A stretch of DNA of 7,471 bases from Clostridiales bacterium (GCA_021202325.1 JAJQDF010000203.1:1-7471); one strand, 5' to 3'. Positions 1 through 7,370 are shown, numbered from the stretch's first letter. A program made the numbers and translations. The notes: generated by a model from the letters alone, not told the origin.

Positions 1-54
1 GAATCTGTGCTTGCACAAGATGACACACAGACATTGGACAAGCTGACCGTATGA
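1..54 (+). CDS. 3' end of an unidentified gene (partial, cut by window start)
   Basis: Reading from base 1, the frame gives ESVLAQDDTQTLDKLTV and then TGA at 52-54. The composition is protein-like: charged and polar residues with spaced leucines, as in a soluble, probably helical C-terminus. The fragment is too short to assign a family. The stop sits directly against the first hairpin of the structured stretch that follows (55-89). No rho-independent terminator with a T-run lies between this stop and putP, so the gene could be co-transcribed with putP. It may also be a chance open frame, since 17 codons prove little; upstream sequence would settle it. Confidence 0.4.
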   Translation, partial: ESVLAQDDTQTLDKLTV

Positions 55-218
55 GCACATACCATTTTTTACAAAAATGGCATGAGTGCGAATATGGTCG
101 ATTGCGAGGTGCTGCATGCCGGTGGCATGCGTTTAGTACGGACCGAAGCGGCAGCGTAGATGCGCAGAACGTAACAATCGGCTTTCATGTATTGTGGGGC
201 GTCGTTTTAGCGGCGCCT
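55..218 (+). ncRNA. Unassigned structured RNA / putP leader (candidate cis-regulatory element)
   Basis: This stretch can fold as consecutive hairpins. (1) 55-89: GCAC and AT, then CCATTTTT (62-69), pair with AAAAATGG (73-80), AT and GTGC (86-89), with one mismatch, a two-base bulge and a TAC loop. (2) A closing stem pairs 96-104 with 175-183 (9 bp, two G-U pairs) and encloses a perfect 7-bp hairpin, GCATGCC GGT GGCATGC (114-130), plus a weaker GCG/CGC hairpin (about 154-165). (3) 197-204 pairs with 211-218 around TTTTAG. The stretch is visibly richer in G+C than the other intergenic sequence here and ends about 30 bases before the putP ribosome binding site. I compared it by eye with lysine, T-box, glycine, SAM, cobalamin and glmS consensus words and found no convincing match. 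The reading frame open through it encodes nothing resembling a transporter N-terminus. Structure is visible; function is inference. Confidence 0.4.
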
Positions 219-260
219 GAAAGTTTCCGTAATAGAATTAATGCAAAGGGGAAATTTAAA

Positions 261-1796
261 ATGAACACAGCAGATGTATGTATTATGATAGCCATAATTG
301 TATACCTGATTGGTATGCTCTATGTGGGATATGTTTGCTCCAAGAAAAACAGTACAGCGGATGACTTCTACCTTGGTGGCAGAAAGCTTGGCCCGTTCGT
401 CACAGCCATGAGTGCCGAGGCGTCGGATATGAGCAGCTGGCTTCTTATGGGACTGCCTGGCGTAGCCTATCTTTCGGGAATATGCGATGCCGGATGGACG
501 GCCATCGGCCTTGCTGTCGGAACATATGTAAACTGGCTTATTGTTGCAAAGAAAATAAGAAGATATTCGCAGGTGTGCAAAAACTCAATCACATTGCCTG
601 ATTTCTTTGCCAATAGGTTCCGTGATACAAGCAACGTTATAATGGTTATATCGGCGGCGGTTATACTTATATTTTTTGTACCGTATACAGCTTCGGGCTT
701 TGCAGCCTGCGGAAAGCTTTTCTCGAGCCTTTTCGGCGTCAACTATATGACAGCTATGATTGTAAGCGCGATTGTAATAGTTGGTTATACGGCTCTCGGC
801 GGATTTTTGGCTGCCAGTACAACCGACCTTATACAGAGTATAGTTATGACCATTGCCCTTATAGTAGTGCTTATATTCGGGATAAATGTTGCCGGCGGCT
901 TTGATGCGGTAATGGACAACGCAAGGGCGCTTCCCGGATATTTCTCGCTGAATGAAATGTATGACGTTTCTACAAATTCGGCTGTTGAATACGGCTTTAT
1001 AACAAAATTATCAACGGCGGCATGGGGACTTGGATATTTCGGTATGCCCCATATACTTTTGAGATTCATGGCAATTGAGGATGAAAACAAGCTTGTGCTT
1101 TCCAGAAGAATAGCTACAGTTTGGGTTGTAATTTCGCTTGCAATAGGCACATTTATAGGCGCAGTCGGCCTTGCCATGTCAAATGTGGGAGCAATTGAGG
1201 TTTTCGAGGGTTCGGCTTCCGAGACAGTTATAGTCAGAATATCGGCACTTCTTAGCACATATGGCATTATACCCGCTCTTATTGCCGGTGTTATTCTTGC
1301 CGGAATACTGGCTTCTACAATGTCCACAGCCGATTCACAGCTCATAGCGGCTTCATCGGCGGTTTCAAAGAACCTTTTTACGGCATTCAACATAAAGACA
1401 GATCCCAAAAAGACAGTAAGAACTGCAAGAATAACCCTCGTTATTATCGCAATTATTGCTGCTGTCCTTGCCAGAAATCCTGACAGTTCGGTATTCGGCA
1501 TAGTGTCCTTCGCATGGGCAGGATTTGGAGCGGCCTTCGGACCGGTTGTGCTTTTTGCTCTTTTCTGGAAAAGAACAAACAGATACGGTGCAATTGCAGG
1601 TATGGTTTCCGGCGGAGCAATGGTATTCATTTGGAAGTACTGCGTAAGACCTCTAGGCGGCGCATGGAATATATACGAGCTTCTTCCGGCATTCATAATT
1701 GCATGTATAGCAATCGTTGTATTCAGCCTTGCTACTCCGGCACCTTCTAAAGAGATTACAGACGAATTTGATTATGTAAAGAGCCTTAAGGACTGA
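261..1796 (+). CDS. putP: Sodium/proline-type symporter (solute:sodium symporter family)
   Basis: Inner-membrane transporter that uses the sodium gradient to import a substrate, most likely L-proline. The product is 511 aa, close to the 502 aa of E. coli PutP, and has about 13 hydrophobic segments. Diagnostic motifs are SDMSSWLLMGLPG (residues 55-67; D56, M57 and S58 match D55/M56/S57 of E. coli PutP), GYTALGGFLAASTTDLIQ (175-192, the family signature) and ASTMSTADSQL (351-361; S355/T356 match sodium-site S340/T341). The start is ATG 261, preceded by AAGGGG at 246-251 with a 9-base gap. The frame stays open back to 51, but that extension is not transporter-like and overlaps the structured leader. 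No clear terminator follows the stop, so some read-through into the lipoprotein gene is possible. Family membership is firm; proline as substrate rests on homology, and related sodium symporters for other solutes are the alternative. Confidence 0.93.
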   Translation: MNTADVCIMIAIIVYLIGMLYVGYVCSKKNSTADDFYLGGRKLGPFVTAMSAEASDMSSWLLMGLPGVAYLSGICDAGWTAIGLAVGTYVNWLIVAKKIRRYSQVCKNSITLPDFFANRFRDTSNVIMVISAAVILIFFVPYTASGFAACGKLFSSLFGVNYMTAMIVSAIVIVGYTALGGFLAASTTDLIQSIVMTIALIVVLIFGINVAGGFDAVMDNARALPGYFSLNEMYDVSTNSAVEYGFITKLSTAAWGLGYFGMPHILLRFMAIEDENKLVLSRRIATVWVVISLAIGTFIGAVGLAMSNVGAIEVFEGSASETVIVRISALLSTYGIIPALIAGVILAGILASTMSTADSQLIAASSAVSKNLFTAFNIKTDPKKTVRTARITLVIIAIIAAVLARNPDSSVFGIVSFAWAGFGAAFGPVVLFALFWKRTNRYGAIAGMVSGGAMVFIWKYCVRPLGGAWNIYELLPAFIIACIAIVVFSLATPAPSKEITDEFDYVKSLKD

Positions 1797-1892
1797 GCAT
1801 AGAAAACAAAAAAAGCGGATTTAGGATACACAGGCAATTTTTGGGGTTTCCAGATTATGTTTTAATGAAATTTAAATATATTCTTAAGATTT

Positions 1893-1922
1893 TTAAACTG
1901 CCTTTTGTGCTAAGATTATAGT
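1893..1922 (+). promoter_or_regulatory. Possible sigma-A promoter for the lipoprotein gene
   Basis: In the AT-rich gap between putP and the lipoprotein gene, TATAGT (1917-1922) is a 5/6 match to a -10 box. The matching -35 region is poor (TTAAAC or TAAACT at 1893-1899, about 3/6, spacing 17-18). An alternative is TGCTAAGAT (1908-1916), an extended -10 form. Either would start transcription some 40-50 bases before the gene's start. The rest of the 174-base gap shows no strong hairpin and no terminator for putP. Confidence 0.3.
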
Positions 1923-1970
1923 AATGATACTAAAACTATTATTAGCATAGATGTTTTAAGGTGGGATTAG

Positions 1971-2792
1971 ATGAAAAGAATAGCTTGTGTATTGTCAGCC
2001 GCATTGATTTGCGCAGGGCTAATTGCCTGTTCAGCTGAATCGGGAACAAAGCCCTTTGAGGAGCTTTCTGCGGACGATATTGTTTCGGTGTCTGTGAGCT
2101 GTACCCCTCCGGGCGTAACCGTTGAAACCGATGATGAGGAGAAAATAGAAGAGCTTGTAAGCCTGCTTAGTGAGCAGGTTATATATGAAGAGGACGAAAA
2201 GGAGTATGCCGGGCAATCGGTGGTATTTACAATATACAAAACCGACGGAACTGAAACAAAGGTAAATGCCTATAATCCTCAGCTTATAATAGATGGAGTA
2301 AAATATACGACAAAATCCGATCCATGCGATGAATTGAGTGCATTGGGGATAGAATGGGCAGATGAGCTGTCAGCCGGTACTATGTCGAATGAAGAAATAC
2401 AGGAAATGCTGGCATCGCTGCCTGATGATTATGATGAAGCCGACAATTTCTGTTATGCCATATTTAACAACGGCACTGTGCAGGGCGAGGAGATGTATGA
2501 AGAATTTATAGCCAATGCGGAAAACGGAATTACCGATGATGTAATTATTGTGCGCTTTACCGATGAGGGCGATCCTATATATACATATCTGTCCTATGAT
2601 GGAGAGGAATTCTACTGTGTTGTGGATATATCCAGGGATAAGCTGAAAGGCGATACAGAGGATTATATCGAGTACAGCTACAAATATATTGTGAGCGGCG
2701 GCGACTATGCTTTCCTTGTAAACGATGAAAGCATAACTTCATATGAGCAGATTAACGGCGATGACAGTATAGATTACTTCATACTTTTTTGA
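1971..2792 (+). CDS. Predicted lipoprotein of unknown function, DUF5301-like plus DUF4362-like domains
   Basis: The 273-aa product is a probable surface lipoprotein. It has a type II signal peptide: MKR, a hydrophobic stretch, then lipobox LIAC with the modified cysteine at C20. The mature part is very acidic. Residues about 33-125 (from SADDIVSVSV through TVETDDEEKIEELVSLL, YAGQSVVFTIYKTDG and YNPQLIIDGVKY) resemble clostridial DUF5301. Residues about 158-240 (YAIFNNGTV, FIANAENG, VRFTDEGDPIYTYLSYDG, DISRDKLKG) resemble the DUF4362 pattern seen in Bacillus lipoproteins. Both family names come from recalled sequence patterns, not a search. The start is ATG 1971, with AAGGTGGG at 1958-1965. 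The gene is probably monocistronic, between putP and a terminator at 2799-2835. No catalytic motif is visible and the role is unknown; a small-ligand or envelope-associated binding role is only a guess. It is a real gene: intact, with signal peptide, ribosome binding site and terminator. Confidence 0.88.
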   Translation: MKRIACVLSAALICAGLIACSAESGTKPFEELSADDIVSVSVSCTPPGVTVETDDEEKIEELVSLLSEQVIYEEDEKEYAGQSVVFTIYKTDGTETKVNAYNPQLIIDGVKYTTKSDPCDELSALGIEWADELSAGTMSNEEIQEMLASLPDDYDEADNFCYAIFNNGTVQGEEMYEEFIANAENGITDDVIIVRFTDEGDPIYTYLSYDGEEFYCVVDISRDKLKGDTEDYIEYSYKYIVSGGDYAFLVNDESITSYEQINGDDSIDYFILF

Positions 2793-2798
2793 ATTAAC

Positions 2799-2835
2799 AG
2801 TCTTCGGAGAGAAAAATCAATCCGAAGGCTTTTTT
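2799..2835 (+). terminator. Rho-independent terminator after the lipoprotein gene
   Basis: AGTCTTCGGA (2799-2808) pairs with TCCGAAGGCT (2821-2830), ten pairs including one G-U, around a 12-base loop. A run of six T ends at 2835. It starts 6 bases after the lipoprotein stop codon. Confidence 0.9.
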
Positions 2836-2849
2836 AATGCGGTTAATAG

Positions 2850-2880
2850 AAAAAGGGAGACCTGCAATACAAGCCTCCCT
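2850..2880 (-). terminator. Rho-independent terminator after alaS
   Basis: On the minus strand, AGGGAGGC (2880-2873) pairs with GTCTCCCT (2861-2854), eight pairs including one G-U. A short T-run (2854-2850) follows. It lies about 52 bases beyond the alaS stop and faces the lipoprotein terminator across 14 bases, so each convergent gene has its own stop signal. Confidence 0.85.
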
Positions 2881-2932
2881 AAAATTTTATTCAAACAGTA
2901 TTCATTTTCAGATTGCCGCTATTAAGTTTCGA

Positions 2933-5581
2933 TTATAACTGACCTTCCAGTATTTCTTTAGCCTTGCTGAGGGCATCGGCAATCTTGGAAGCATCCTTAC
3001 CGCCGGCCTGAGCCATATTGGGACGTCCGCCGCCGCCACCGCCGCAAACTGCTGCCGCAGCCTTTATGATGTTGCCAGCATGGGCTCCTGCCTTAACTGC
3101 ATCATCTGTAGCCATAGCGAGAAGGTTAACCTTGCCATCCTTAGCGGAAGCAAGTACAACTACTCCGCTGCCAAGCTTGTTCTTAAGCTGGTCGCCCATT
3201 GTTCTGAGAGCGTTTCCGTCAGCTTCCTTAACCTCTGCGCAAACAAGCTTAACTCCCTTTACTTCTACAACACTTGACAAAATGTCATCGGCTGCGCCGC
3301 CGGCAATCTTAGCCTTTATGGACTCAAGCTCTTTTGCTGTCTGTTTCTGTTCTGCGATTATTGCCTCAACTCTCTTGACCATGTTGTCGGGAGTTGATTT
3401 AACGGCTTTACATACAGCCTTGAGAGTTTCCTCTTGCTGCTGATAGTGCTTAAGAGCGGCTGCTCCTGTGAGAGCCTCAATTCTTCTAACACCGGAAGCA
3501 ATACCGTTTTCGGAAATAATCTTGAATGAGCCGACCTGAGCGGTGTTTTCAAGGTGAGCGCCGCCGCAGAGCTCAATGCTATAGCCGTTGCCCATGTTTA
3601 CAACACGAACGATGTTGCCGTATTTTTCTCCGAAGAGAGCCATTGCGCCAAGCTTTCTTGCATCCTCAATGCTTTCCTGAGAAATGCTGATGGGAAGGCT
3701 TTCAAGTATTTTCTCGTTTACTATATCTTCAACCTGCTGAATTTCTTCAGGTGTCATGGCTGCAAAATGTGTGAAGTCGAAACGAAGTCTGTCAGGCGTT
3801 ACATATGAACCGGCCTGCTCAACATGTGTTCCGAGAACTGTACGGAGAGCCTTCTGGAGAAGGTGAGTAGCAGAATGGTTCCTCGATGTTGAAAGACGTC
3901 TGACCTTATCGATTTCAGCTTTGGCTGTGTCGCCTACGGAAATGCTTCCTTCTGCAACTGTACCGATGTGGGCAATCTTTCCGCCTATAACCTTTATACA
4001 GTCTGTTACATTGACGGTACCCATCTCTGTTGTGATTGTTCCGTTATCGCCGACCTGTCCGCCGCTTTCAGCATAGAAAGGTGTCCTGTCAAGGAATACG
4101 GAAACCTCATCGCCGGCCGAAGCTGAATCTGCAACGGCATTATTTGCAACAAGGGCGATAACCTTTACATCAGTAACCGGTGTTCCATCATAGCCTGAGA
4201 ATTCCGTAACCATGGATGTGTCGAGCTGGTTGTAAACCGTTTCGTCGGCTCCCATGTATGTGTCAACCTCTCTGGCTGCTCTTGCACGCTCCTTCTGAAG
4301 CTGCATTTCCTTCTTGAATGCTTCTTCGTCAAGGCTTAAGCCCTCATCGGCAAGAATTTCTTCCGTAAGGTCAACGGGGAAGCCGTATGTGTCGTAAAGT
4401 CTGAAGGATTTTTCGTCCTTCATAACTGTTTCGCCCGCTGCTTTCATTTCTTCGATGTCGGCCTTGAGAATTTCCATTCCCTTGTCTATTGTCTTGTAGA
4501 AGCTGTTTTCTTCTACAGTGATTACCTTATAAATATAGTCCTGTTTTTCAACAAGCTCGGGATAAGCATCGCCGGAAGTCTGGATAACAACCTTGCTGAG
4601 GTCGGCGAGGAATGTCTTGTTTATTCCGAGAAGTCTGCCGTGACGTGCGGCTCTTCTGAGAAGTCTTCTTAGGACATAGCCTCTGCCTTCGTTTGAAGGA
4701 AGAACGCCGTCGGCTGTCATGAATGTTACGCTTCTGATGTGGTCTGTGATAACACGAACGCTTACATCAGTCTTGTGGCTGTCGGGAGTTTCATAATCAA
4801 CGCCGGCAACCTCACAGACTGCATCACGGAGAGCCTTTACTGTGTCAACGTCGAATATTGAGTCAACGCCCTGCATAATTGTTGCCATACGCTCAAGTCC
4901 CATACCTGTGTCGATATTGGGCTTGGCAAGACGGGGATAGCTTCCATCCTCCTGTTTGTCGAATTGTGTAAATACAAGGTTCCAGAACTCCATGTATCTG
5001 TCGCAGTCGCATCCGACGCCGCAGGTCGGTTTTCCGCAGCCGTATTCTTCACCACGGTCATAGTATATTTCTGAGCAGGGGCCGCAGGGACCTACGCCGT
5101 GCTCCCAGAAGTTGTCTTCTTTGCCGAGGCGGACGATTCTGTCCATGGGCACGCCTACTTTTTCGTGCCAAATCTGTTCTGCCTCGTCGTCGTTTTCATA
5201 AATTGTTACATAGAGCTTGTCCTTGGGTATCTCAAGTACCTCTGTAACGTACTCCCAAGCCCAGGGGATGATTTCTTCTTTGAAATAATCTCCGAAGGAG
5301 AAGTCTCCGAGCATTTCAAAAAATGTGCCGTGACGTGCTGTCTTTCCTACGTTCTCAATGTCGCCTGTACGGATACATTTCTGGCAAGTAGTAACACGTC
5401 TTCTGGGCGGAATTTCCTGCCCTGTGAAATAAGGCTTCAAAGGCGCCATACCAGAGTTAATGAGAAGAAGGCTCTTGTCATTATGAGGTACAAGAGACGC
5501 ACTGGGAAGCCTGAGATGATCTTTGCTTTCAAAGAAAGAAAGGAAGCTTTCTCTGATTTCGTTTACACCCATTGGTTTCAT
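2933..5581 (-). CDS. alaS: Alanyl-tRNA synthetase
   Basis: Cytosolic class II synthetase that charges tRNA-Ala and edits mischarged Ser/Gly-tRNA-Ala. The product is 882 aa, a normal full length. The N-terminal catalytic core carries motif 2 (around TGDIENVGKTARHGTFFEML, 72-91) and motif 3 (GMGLERM, 226-232), with a Cys-rich segment near 166-193. The editing domain has the zinc/active-site pair HSATH (569-573) and CGGAH (672-676). A C-Ala domain follows, with a coiled stretch around 710-760 and the glycine-rich CGGGGGGRPNMAQAGG (846-861). The start is ATG 5581 (MKPMGVNEIRESF), preceded by GGAGG at 5595-5591 with a 9-base gap. A longer in-frame reading from 5647 begins inside the leader terminator and is not used. 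The gene is expressed from its own promoter through an alanine T-box leader. All key residues are present and no frameshift was seen. Confidence 0.98.
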   Translation of the reverse strand: MKPMGVNEIRESFLSFFESKDHLRLPSASLVPHNDKSLLLINSGMAPLKPYFTGQEIPPRRRVTTCQKCIRTGDIENVGKTARHGTFFEMLGDFSFGDYFKEEIIPWAWEYVTEVLEIPKDKLYVTIYENDDEAEQIWHEKVGVPMDRIVRLGKEDNFWEHGVGPCGPCSEIYYDRGEEYGCGKPTCGVGCDCDRYMEFWNLVFTQFDKQEDGSYPRLAKPNIDTGMGLERMATIMQGVDSIFDVDTVKALRDAVCEVAGVDYETPDSHKTDVSVRVITDHIRSVTFMTADGVLPSNEGRGYVLRRLLRRAARHGRLLGINKTFLADLSKVVIQTSGDAYPELVEKQDYIYKVITVEENSFYKTIDKGMEILKADIEEMKAAGETVMKDEKSFRLYDTYGFPVDLTEEILADEGLSLDEEAFKKEMQLQKERARAAREVDTYMGADETVYNQLDTSMVTEFSGYDGTPVTDVKVIALVANNAVADSASAGDEVSVFLDRTPFYAESGGQVGDNGTITTEMGTVNVTDCIKVIGGKIAHIGTVAEGSISVGDTAKAEIDKVRRLSTSRNHSATHLLQKALRTVLGTHVEQAGSYVTPDRLRFDFTHFAAMTPEEIQQVEDIVNEKILESLPISISQESIEDARKLGAMALFGEKYGNIVRVVNMGNGYSIELCGGAHLENTAQVGSFKIISENGIASGVRRIEALTGAAALKHYQQQEETLKAVCKAVKSTPDNMVKRVEAIIAEQKQTAKELESIKAKIAGGAADDILSSVVEVKGVKLVCAEVKEADGNALRTMGDQLKNKLGSGVVVLASAKDGKVNLLAMATDDAVKAGAHAGNIIKAAAAVCGGGGGGRPNMAQAGGKDASKIADALSKAKEILEGQL

Positions 5582-5617
5582 AAACTTATTCCTCCAAAAT
5601 TTATTTTTGCAGACGAT

Positions 5618-5658
5618 AATAATAAAAGCCCCGTTCCTGCAAAACACAGGGACGGGGC
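5618..5658 (-). terminator. T-box attenuator terminator before alaS
   Basis: On the minus strand, GCCCCGTCCCTG (5658-5647) pairs with CAGGAACGGGGC (5639-5628), with one C-A mismatch and a 7-base loop. TTTTATTATTAT (5627-5616) follows. The 5' arm contains CCCT, which can instead pair with the AGGG of the T-box to form the antiterminator. This is the switch that decides whether alaS is transcribed. Confidence 0.93.
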
Positions 5659-5903
5659 ATTAATCCTCGCGGTACCACCCTAATTATATGCGTACAATAT
5701 TGCATATCATACCACATATCACTTTTGTCCCTTAACGCGGGAGACGTAGCGGCATACTTAGTTTCCGCCGCTCGGCAGGTTGCCCAAAAGACTGCTTCGG
5801 CAGAATGTACACAAAGGTCTTCCAGCAAGGCCTGCGGCCTGACCTTCTCTCTGAGAGCCAATATACTGCCTACTATTTCTTTTATCGCCTTTATTTTATC
5901 AAC
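5618..5903 (-). promoter_or_regulatory. Alanine-specific T-box riboswitch (alaS leader)
   Basis: Tandem reading of tRNA-Ala by the nascent alaS leader. The hallmark T-box AGGGTGGTACCGCG is at 5681-5668 on the minus strand. Its UGGU bulge (5677-5674) ends in U, which matches the A discriminator base of tRNA-Ala. Stem I elements precede it: AGTA (5867-5864, with another AGTA at 5874-5871), AGAGAG (5851-5846), and a distal arm GGTC (5844-5841) pairing with GACC (5819-5816) within GCTGGAAGACC. On the 3' side, CTGCCGAAGC places a GCC codon (5801-5799) directly before the GAA that faces AGTA, so the likely specifier is alanine GCC. Uncharged tRNA-Ala should stabilise the antiterminator and permit alaS transcription. 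The right end is set from the promoter. The T-box class is certain; the exact specifier alignment is inferred. Confidence 0.95.
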
Positions 5904-5909
5904 GACATG

Positions 5910-5939
5910 ATTATATTAAAATGAAGGCGTGTTTGTCAA
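5910..5939 (-). promoter_or_regulatory. Consensus sigma-A promoter for the alaS T-box transcript
   Basis: On the minus strand, TTGACA (5939-5934) and TATAAT (5915-5910) are both perfect matches, spaced by 18 bases. Transcription should begin near 5903, giving a leader of about 320 bases before alaS. The -35 box lies only 23 bases beyond the rpoN stop codon. Confidence 0.93.
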
Positions 5940-5962
5940 CAATTTTTATAAATCTTTTCGTT

Positions 5963-7336
5963 CTAATACTTTTTTCTGACGCTTGTTCCGGGAATGCCCA
6001 TGGCTTCACGGTATTTGGCCACGGTTCTGCGTGAAATCGATATGCCGTTTTCCTCCAGTGCTTCGCATATGGCTCTGTCGCTTAAGGGCTTGGATTTGTT
6101 CTCGTTATAGATTATTTCCTTTATTTTAAGCTTAACGCTGTCCTGCGAAACCTCCGAACCGTTTCCGTCCTCGCCTGCGGCCGTCTTTGATACAGAGGAT
6201 GAAAAGAAATAGCTTATGGGGAATATTCCCCAGGAACATTGAATATATTTATCCCGGACAGCCCTGCTGACGGTGCTTTCGTGTACATCCAGCTTAAGGG
6301 ATATATCCGACAGCTTCATGGGAATGAGATTGCCGGCGCCCTTGTCGAAGAAATCAATCTGTTTTTCAACAATTAGGCTAAGGGTAGACATAAGAGTTAA
6401 ATTTCTTCTGTCAATGCATTTCATAACCCATTCCGCCTGATGGAGTTTGTCATTTATATATTCTTTGGCTTCGGTGTTTTCGCTTGTTTTGACAATGGTT
6501 TTGTAATAGCTGTTTATTCTTATGGACGGCGAGTAATAATCGTTAAGCGTAATATCATAGCCGCTCCGGCTGTTCTTATATATGTATGCATCCGGAGTTA
6601 TGAAGCTGAGGCTCTCGTTGGTGGAAAAGCCCCGGCTGGGTTTGGGATTGAGGTTCTTTATTTTGTCGACGGCGGAGATTACATCGTCGAGGGAAACGCC
6701 TAAAGCCTTAGATATGGTTTTCAGCTGATTTTTTGCGACGGTGTCCAAATGCTCCCTGACAATGGCAACCGCTGTCATATTGGGGTTTTCCTCTGCCAAA
6801 AGTTGTATCTCCAGACATTCGGAGAGGGTAGAGGCACCGACTCCCGGCGGATCCAGTGTTTTAAGCAGAGATATGGCCTCGGCGGTATATTTTTGGTCTA
6901 TGCCGGTGAGAGATGAAATGCTCTCAGCGGTTTCCTTAAGATAGCCGTTTTCGTCAAGGCTTTTGGCCGCAAATTCCGCCGCAGAATGTACTTCGGGCTT
7001 AAGTCTTTGGGTATTAATCTGTGTCAGCAGATGCTCGGCAAGGGTTTCATCCTGCATGAATGAAAAGTTCCAATCCTCGCCTTCGTCCTCTTTGTCCTGG
7101 TTGTAATAATAGCGGTTCTGTTCGTCGCCTGAGTCCAGCCACTCCAGCTTTTGCTTAAGCTCGTCGGGCTTTTTCTCGGGAGGAGCTTTTTCCTCATATT
7201 CCACAAGGGGATTGGTCTCGCTGAGTTTCTTAAGGTAGTCATTGAGCTCAATGGCACTCATCTGCAGTATTTTTGCGGAAAGAACCATTTGCTGAGAAAG
7301 GGCGAGCTTTTGGCTTGTATTCAGATTGAGTTCCAT
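5963..7336 (-). CDS. rpoN: RNA polymerase sigma-54 factor
   Basis: Sigma factor that directs RNA polymerase to -24/-12 promoters and needs an AAA+ activator to open them. The product is 457 aa, within the usual range. Region I (residues 1-46) has the typical SQKLALSQQMVLSAKILQMS and ETNPLVEYEE pattern. An acidic region II follows (about 50-95), then the core-binding domain (about 100-280). A helix-turn-helix lies near 340-375 (KLSDISLKLDVHESTVSRAV), and the RpoN box SRRTVAKYRE is at 435-444 (A to S at its first position). The start is ATG 7336, preceded by GAGGTG at 7348-7343 with a 6-base gap. A GTG at 7345 in frame lies inside that ribosome binding site and is unlikely to be used. No terminator separates the gene from the alaS promoter. 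No sigma-54 activator gene or convincing sigma-54 promoter is in the window, so its target genes are not visible here. Confidence 0.97.
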   Translation of the reverse strand: MELNLNTSQKLALSQQMVLSAKILQMSAIELNDYLKKLSETNPLVEYEEKAPPEKKPDELKQKLEWLDSGDEQNRYYYNQDKEDEGEDWNFSFMQDETLAEHLLTQINTQRLKPEVHSAAEFAAKSLDENGYLKETAESISSLTGIDQKYTAEAISLLKTLDPPGVGASTLSECLEIQLLAEENPNMTAVAIVREHLDTVAKNQLKTISKALGVSLDDVISAVDKIKNLNPKPSRGFSTNESLSFITPDAYIYKNSRSGYDITLNDYYSPSIRINSYYKTIVKTSENTEAKEYINDKLHQAEWVMKCIDRRNLTLMSTLSLIVEKQIDFFDKGAGNLIPMKLSDISLKLDVHESTVSRAVRDKYIQCSWGIFPISYFFSSSVSKTAAGEDGNGSEVSQDSVKLKIKEIIYNENKSKPLSDRAICEALEENGISISRRTVAKYREAMGIPGTSVRKKY

Positions 7337-7370
7337 TGAAATCACCTCGCTTAAATGGATTGTTTATTTT

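Noticed and set aside
62..80. CCATTTTT/AAAAATGG hairpin as a terminator for the upstream gene
   Set aside because: The stem is AT-rich and is not followed by a T-run, so it does not look like a rho-independent terminator on either strand.
119..131. T-box-like GGTGGCATGCG upstream of putP
   Set aside because: It lacks the ACC that follows GGTGGN in a true T-box, and the bases are better explained by the perfect GCATGCC/GGCATGC hairpin.
100..150. Lysine-riboswitch-like words GAGGTGC, AGTA and CCGAAG before putP
   Set aside because: The spacing differs from the lysine riboswitch, and the later conserved blocks (TGCTGG, GGACTGTCA) are absent.
785..1696. Long open frame of 303 codons on the minus strand inside putP
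   Set aside because: It is the antisense shadow of a clearly coding transporter gene. It has no ribosome binding site and an implausible composition.
3018..3443. Plus-strand frame starting MGRPPPPPP
   Set aside because: The proline run is only the reverse complement of the conserved glycine-rich C-terminal motif of AlaRS.
5099..5683. Plus-strand open frame of 194 codons over the alaS start and T-box
   Set aside because: It runs antisense through conserved alaS codons and the T-box terminator, and its product has no recognisable pattern.
6015..6030. Sigma-54-like promoter TGGCC...TGC on the plus strand
   Set aside because: GG and GC have the right spacing, but several consensus bases are missing. 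The site lies antisense within the codons for the RpoN box, with no gene to drive.
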